This document shows, piece after piece, positions 60,374 to 64,000 of a stretch of DNA of 64,000 bases. Where the stretch lies: assembly GCF_004117055.1 (NCBI RefSeq), contig NZ_CP026363.1, forward strand, positions 974,001 through 1,038,000. The letters are read 5' to 3'. Source of the DNA: Brevibacillus agri (GTDB taxonomy: Bacteria > Bacillota > Bacilli > Brevibacillales > Brevibacillaceae). The position numbers and the translations under genes are program-made. Position 1 is the stretch's first letter, and each line of letters begins with the position of its first letter. Below the pieces are notes generated by a model. The model was not told the origin of the DNA. It worked only from the letters and a program-made list of their open reading frames with translations, and ran no database searches.

Positions 60374-61111
60374 TTGACCAAACAGGTCGCAAACATCTTA
60401 GGTGTGCCATTTTCGACTCGCGGCTTTCGCGAGACAGTCACATATATAGCAGAACGCATTAAAAACGGCCAAAAGACCCATGTCGTAACAGCCAATCCGG
60501 AAATCGTCATGCTGGCGAGGGCGGATCGCGCTTTTCAATCGATCGTGGAACAAGCCTATGTCGTTCCCGATGGAATCGGCATCGTCTACGCTGCCAAATG
60601 GACGAATCAGCCGATCCGTGAGCGCGTTACAGGCGTGGAGCTGCTGGAAGCGTTGATGGCGGAAGCAAACAAGCACCAGTGGGGAGTCTACCTGCTCGGT
60701 GCCAAGCCGGATGTCATCCGTTTGGCCGCGGAAAAGCTGGCTGCTCGCTACCCGAATGCGCGCATCGTCGGATACCGGGACGGATTTTTCCGGGCAGAAG
60801 ACGAGGAGGGCATCGTGCAGGAGATTGCCGAAGCCAGGCCGGAGCTGCTGTTCGTCGCACTGGGCGCGCCCAGACAGGACGAATGGATGGTGAAGTATCG
60901 CGATCGCCTGAACGCCTCCTTGATGATGGGGGTAGGCGGCAGCTTCGATGTCATCTCCGGAAAAGTAAAACGAGCGCCGGAAATTTGGCAAAAATTGCAT
61001 TTGGAATGGTTTTACCGACTAGCTTCTCAGCCGTCTCGCTGGAAGCGTCAACTGGCTATTCCCCGGTTTGTTTTGACCGTATTAAAAGAAAAATGGAGTA
61101 GCCGTTCCTAG
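60374..61111 (+). CDS. tagA: ManNAc transferase of the teichoic-acid linkage unit (TagA type)
   Basis: The protein (245 residues) is a WecG/TagA/CpsF-fold glycosyltransferase that adds ManNAc from UDP-ManNAc to undecaprenyl-PP-GlcNAc. HVVTANPEIVMLARAD, PDGIGIVYA and LGAPRQDEWM are family motifs. TTG 60374 is preferred because TATAAT at 60354-60359 overlaps the upstream ATG 60359 and AAGGTGA lies ahead of TTG. TagO follows directly, and MnaA (19669) supplies UDP-ManNAc. Confidence 0.92.
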   Translation: MTKQVANILGVPFSTRGFRETVTYIAERIKNGQKTHVVTANPEIVMLARADRAFQSIVEQAYVVPDGIGIVYAAKWTNQPIRERVTGVELLEALMAEANKHQWGVYLLGAKPDVIRLAAEKLAARYPNARIVGYRDGFFRAEDEEGIVQEIAEARPELLFVALGAPRQDEWMVKYRDRLNASLMMGVGGSFDVISGKVKRAPEIWQKLHLEWFYRLASQPSRWKRQLAIPRFVLTVLKEKWSSRS

Positions 61112-61138
61112 ATGCATCCGTAGAGAGGAGAACAGTCG

Positions 61139-62239
61139 ATGTCTACATTAATCCTCGGATTTCTGACTTCGCTGATCGTATCGTTTATTGCGACACCATA
61201 TGTAAAAAAACTGGCTGAAAAGGTCGGGGCAGTAGATGCTCCCAACCAGCGCAAGGTACATACGCGGATTATGCCCCGCATGGGGGGACTTGCTATTTAC
61301 CTGGGCTATCTGGTGGCTTTCTTCCTGTTCGTTCCTTACGCCAGCATGTCGGAAATGCTTGGAATTTTCATCGGCAGCACCATCGTGATGGCTGTGGGCA
61401 TGCTGGATGACAAGTACCAGCTCTCGCCGAAATGGAAGCTGCTCGGCCAACTGATCGCCACGGCGATCGTCGTCATCCCGTTCGGACTCAAGATCGGCGT
61501 CGTCAATCTCCCGTACTCCGGTAGCATTGACTTTAGCAGCGGCTGGCTTTTCTGGCTGGCCATTCCGATCACGATGTTCTGGATCGTCGGCGTGACCAAC
61601 GCCGTCAACCTGATCGACGGCCTGGACGGCTTGTCCGCAGGCGTCTCCGCTATCGCGGCAGGAACGATGGGCGTCATGGCCCTGCTGATGGGCGATTACA
61701 AGGTTGCGACTTACTGCTTCGTGCTTTTAGGAGCGATCCTGGGCTTTCTGTACTTCAACTTTCACCCGGCCCGCCTGTTCATGGGCGACACCGGTTCGCT
61801 TTTCTTAGGCTTCAACCTGGCTGCGCTGTCGATCATGGGCTTCAAGGAAGCGCTCTTCGTTTCCTTCATCATCCCGATCGTCGTGCTCGGCGTTCCGCTT
61901 TGGGACACGTTCTTCGCAATCGTGCGCCGCATCGTGAACAAAAAGCCGATCTCCAGCCCGGACAAGGGACACCTGCACCACTGTCTGCTAAACATGGGCC
62001 TGTCCCATCGTGCCACGGTCCTTACGATCTACTCGATCAGCATCTTTTTCGGCACAATGGCGATCCTGCTCACCAAAACGACGAAGTGGACGACCATCAT
62101 CGTCATGGTCGTACTCCTGATCGCCATCCACCTGGGCACCGAAATCGTCGGCCTCGTCAGCCGCCGCCACCGCCCGCTGATTAATGCGTATAGACGGTTG
62201 AGGATTAAACAAGCCGAGCAAGAGCGGCGGACGAATTAA
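61139..62239 (+). CDS. tagO: Undecaprenyl-phosphate GlcNAc-1-phosphate transferase (TagO/WecA)
   Basis: The 366-residue polytopic membrane enzyme starts linkage-unit synthesis for wall polymers. MVLDDKYQLSP-type catalytic loops (GMLDDKYQLSPKWK), the NLIDGLDGLS motif, FMGDTGSLFLG and the HLHHCLLNMG loop are present, with about ten membrane helices. ATG follows GAGAGGAGAAC. Confidence 0.95.
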   Translation: MSTLILGFLTSLIVSFIATPYVKKLAEKVGAVDAPNQRKVHTRIMPRMGGLAIYLGYLVAFFLFVPYASMSEMLGIFIGSTIVMAVGMLDDKYQLSPKWKLLGQLIATAIVVIPFGLKIGVVNLPYSGSIDFSSGWLFWLAIPITMFWIVGVTNAVNLIDGLDGLSAGVSAIAAGTMGVMALLMGDYKVATYCFVLLGAILGFLYFNFHPARLFMGDTGSLFLGFNLAALSIMGFKEALFVSFIIPIVVLGVPLWDTFFAIVRRIVNKKPISSPDKGHLHHCLLNMGLSHRATVLTIYSISIFFGTMAILLTKTTKWTTIIVMVVLLIAIHLGTEIVGLVSRRHRPLINAYRRLRIKQAEQERRTN

Positions 62240-62245
62240 CGTGGG

Positions 62246-62282
62246 AAGCCACTGCATTTTGAGATGCAGTGGCTTTTTTTTC
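62246..62282 (+). terminator. Strong terminator after tagO
   Basis: AAGCCACTGCAT (62246-62257) and ATGCAGTGGCTT (62264-62275) form a 12-bp perfect stem followed by a long run of T residues. Confidence 0.92.
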
Positions 62283-62305
62283 GCCAATTTTTAGGGGGAA
62301 GCTCT

Positions 62306-62332
62306 TAACTGTCGAAAGAAATTAGCCGATAA
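62306..62332 (+). promoter_or_regulatory. Sigma-D-like promoter of the surface gene
   Basis: GCCGATAA (62325-62332) matches the sigma-D -10 (GCCGATAT) in seven of eight positions. TAAC at 62306-62309 lies 15 bases upstream, against the consensus TAAA. The gene begins at 62389. Use by the motility sigma factor is inferred. Confidence 0.65.
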
Positions 62333-62388
62333 AGAAAAGGAGGAATAGGAGTAATCTGAGTACATTAACATAGGAGAGGTGAGCGGAA

Positions 62389-64000
62389 TTGTTGCAAGTT
62401 GTGAAGGCAAAGCTGAGATCAGTGTTTATTACACTGGTTGTGGTTGCGGTTGTTCTAACAGGAATAATACCAGGCTCCTTACAGTCTAGTGCTGCCAGCG
62501 GTAGTGTCGGAGGAGCAGGGATTACACTAATCGGTTTCTCAAAAGGTACGCAAAGTGATCCCTATATTCATTACGAACCAAGATTAACAATCAGTGGTAC
62601 GTATGTGGGATTGAAGGATCCAAGGAATTTGCGTCTCAGCAGAAAAAATAACGGATTACTCGAAAAGTTAAGCGATCAACCTACCATTGTTGAAGGGACC
62701 TCGACATTTACATTTTTCAACGTGGGTTTAAAACCGGGAATGAATGAAATTGGTTTCTATGAGCTAACCAATGCCGGAGAAGAAGTGAAGTTTACTTTTT
62801 ATGTAATTTACAATGACACACCTGTTTTCAGCGACCTCAAAGTAGGGAATGTTCCATTATCAACCGATGTAACAGTTCCGACTATTGTTTATTCTTCCAG
62901 ACCTTCAGCTATTACGGGTCGCGCCTTAAATGCGACAAATGTTCGTGTCGACAACCTTACAACGAATAAATCGTATACGACCAGAAGAGTAAATGATGGT
63001 GGTTCATTTGCCATCGACATGGTGTTGGCGAAGGGTTACAACAATTTGCGAATCACAGCATTGGCTGAGAACAAAGAAATTAATTTAGTAGAGCGTCAAG
63101 TGATTTACACGGATGAATACTCGAAACAGGGAGCAAACGATCACTTCTATAATGTCAAAATTGAGAAGACACCTCTTGACTCAGCAGGATTAGAGACCGT
63201 GGTAGATGAGAACATGAATGCTGAATTCATTGTTAGCGGTGATTTGCTGATTCACAAAGATAGTACGATTGAACCGTTTGGGGCGAGTGATCCGAAAACG
63301 ATTACGGATGCAGGTGAGATTCGAATTTACGACAGTAACGGAGATACAAAATTTAATCCTGAAGTGACGAGTCCTTCAATCCAGTACAAAGATACGTTAG
63401 GCGAGTACTTGCGCTATTCATTTTCTGTTAAAGTGCCAGGTACAACGAACTCCTTCGAGGATGGAAAGAAATATAGCCTGGCATTTTGGTATCCGTACAA
63501 CCAAGTCACAGTGGATGAGAGTGGCGTTGTAACGAGGACGCCAAAAAATGTGGAAATTGCCAACCATAAATACCCGATTCAGTACATGGATCAAGATAGC
63601 CCGCGTATTGAGAGCATGGTGCTTTCATCTGAAGGAAACGTGCAGGTCGACTTGAATAACGTCAACATTGTTCGTTCTTCGCCTTATACAATAGAGTTGA
63701 AAACGAAGAACATTTCAGATACGACTAAGTTCAAGATTTCGTACCTCTATGACACTACGAGAACTGATGACGATGACGCATTGGCTGGTCAATATGAAGT
63801 TAAACAAGATGATAAAGATACGAGTATCTTTCGAATAACAATCAAGAAGGCACCTTCCAAAGAAACGGATGTAAGGCTCACTTATGATAACAACAAGATA
63901 GAAAGAACCTTCAAGATTCGCCCGGAAGTCGTGCCGCATGTCCAATTAAGCTATGTCTCTTCGTCAGGAAAGACGGTTTATGTGGAAAAGGGTTTGACTA
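62389..64000 (+). CDS. Large exported surface protein (partial, no homology recognised)
   Basis: The frame starts at TTG 62389, seven bases after GGAGAGGTG, and stays open for 537 codons to the window edge. A basic start and long hydrophobic stretch (LVVVAVVLTGIIPG) form a signal peptide, with a likely cut after QSSAA. The mature part looks beta-rich, with segments such as LTISGTYVGLKDPRNLRL and SAITGRALNATNVRV, as in Ig-like or adhesin repeats; no SLH repeat is seen in this part. The DNA is clearly AT-richer and uses different codons from tagO, which suggests transfer or relaxed codon use. A start at TTG 62392 is also possible. Confidence 0.82.
   Translation, partial: MLQVVKAKLRSVFITLVVVAVVLTGIIPGSLQSSAASGSVGGAGITLIGFSKGTQSDPYIHYEPRLTISGTYVGLKDPRNLRLSRKNNGLLEKLSDQPTIVEGTSTFTFFNVGLKPGMNEIGFYELTNAGEEVKFTFYVIYNDTPVFSDLKVGNVPLSTDVTVPTIVYSSRPSAITGRALNATNVRVDNLTTNKSYTTRRVNDGGSFAIDMVLAKGYNNLRITALAENKEINLVERQVIYTDEYSKQGANDHFYNVKIEKTPLDSAGLETVVDENMNAEFIVSGDLLIHKDSTIEPFGASDPKTITDAGEIRIYDSNGDTKFNPEVTSPSIQYKDTLGEYLRYSFSVKVPGTTNSFEDGKKYSLAFWYPYNQVTVDESGVVTRTPKNVEIANHKYPIQYMDQDSPRIESMVLSSEGNVQVDLNNVNIVRSSPYTIELKTKNISDTTKFKISYLYDTTRTDDDDALAGQYEVKQDDKDTSIFRITIKKAPSKETDVRLTYDNNKIERTFKIRPEVVPHVQLSYVSSSGKTVYVEKGLT

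Overview
This window looks like a chromosomal segment of a spore-forming, motile Bacillota of the Brevibacillus/Paenibacillus type. The reasons are conserved Bacillus-like gene order, sporulation genes (end of spo0F, spoIIR, spoIID, spoIIQ, spoIIID), SLH-anchored surface protein, GC-rich coding sequence, strong AGGAGG ribosome sites and frequent GTG/TTG starts. Almost every gene is on the + strand; the one clear exception is a secreted DUF4163/DUF3298-type protein at 12921-13721. No tRNA, rRNA, CRISPR array or insertion sequence was recognised.

Region 1 (1-12 kb) follows the spo0F-fbaA-tal-murA2-glpX-rho-rpmE-tdk-prfA-prmC order known from Bacillus. Three local additions interrupt it: a LysM/M23 peptidase and a radical SAM protein between rho and rpmE, and a decayed DNA photolyase between rpmE and tdk. 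A YhcN/YlaJ-like lipoprotein sits between tdk and prfA. Region 2 (12-21 kb) is the ywl cluster: spoIIR, a Sua5-type threonylcarbamoyl-AMP synthase, mntP, ywlE, rpiB, ywlG, glyA, upp and mnaA. A 260-bp imperfect palindrome lies between glyA and upp. Region 3 (21-31.7 kb) separates mnaA from the ATP synthase genes. It holds a large SLH-anchored phosphodiester glycosidase, a compact biotin operon (bioA-D-B-F-H-C) and an acetyl-CoA acetyltransferase.

Region 4 (31.7-51 kb) is energy metabolism: atpZ-atpI-atpBEFHAGDC, an orphan gene, and an 11-gene complex I operon (nuoABCDHIJKLMN) without the NADH-input module NuoEFG. Region 5 (51-59 kb) holds a ywzB-like gene, ywmB, a second murA, spoIID, spoIIQ, spoIIID, mbl, two flagellar rod/hook-type genes (flhO, flhP) and an epuA-like gene. 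Region 6 (59-64 kb) has pgsA, fabZ and the first two enzymes of teichoic-acid linkage-unit synthesis (tagA, tagO). It ends with the start of a large, AT-richer exported protein preceded by a sigma-D-like promoter and running off the window.

The genes form several linked programmes: central carbon flow (fbaA, tal, glpX, rpiB), envelope building (two MurA enzymes, MnaA, TagA, TagO, Mbl, PgsA, FabZ), forespore/mother-cell signalling during sporulation, biotin supply, and proton-coupled respiration and ATP synthesis. Most of the window is conserved housekeeping DNA. The less ordinary parts are the palindrome, the sigma-D-linked surface gene, the rho-rpmE insertions, the photolyase remnant, the low-complexity NuoC extension and several overlapping regulatory structures.
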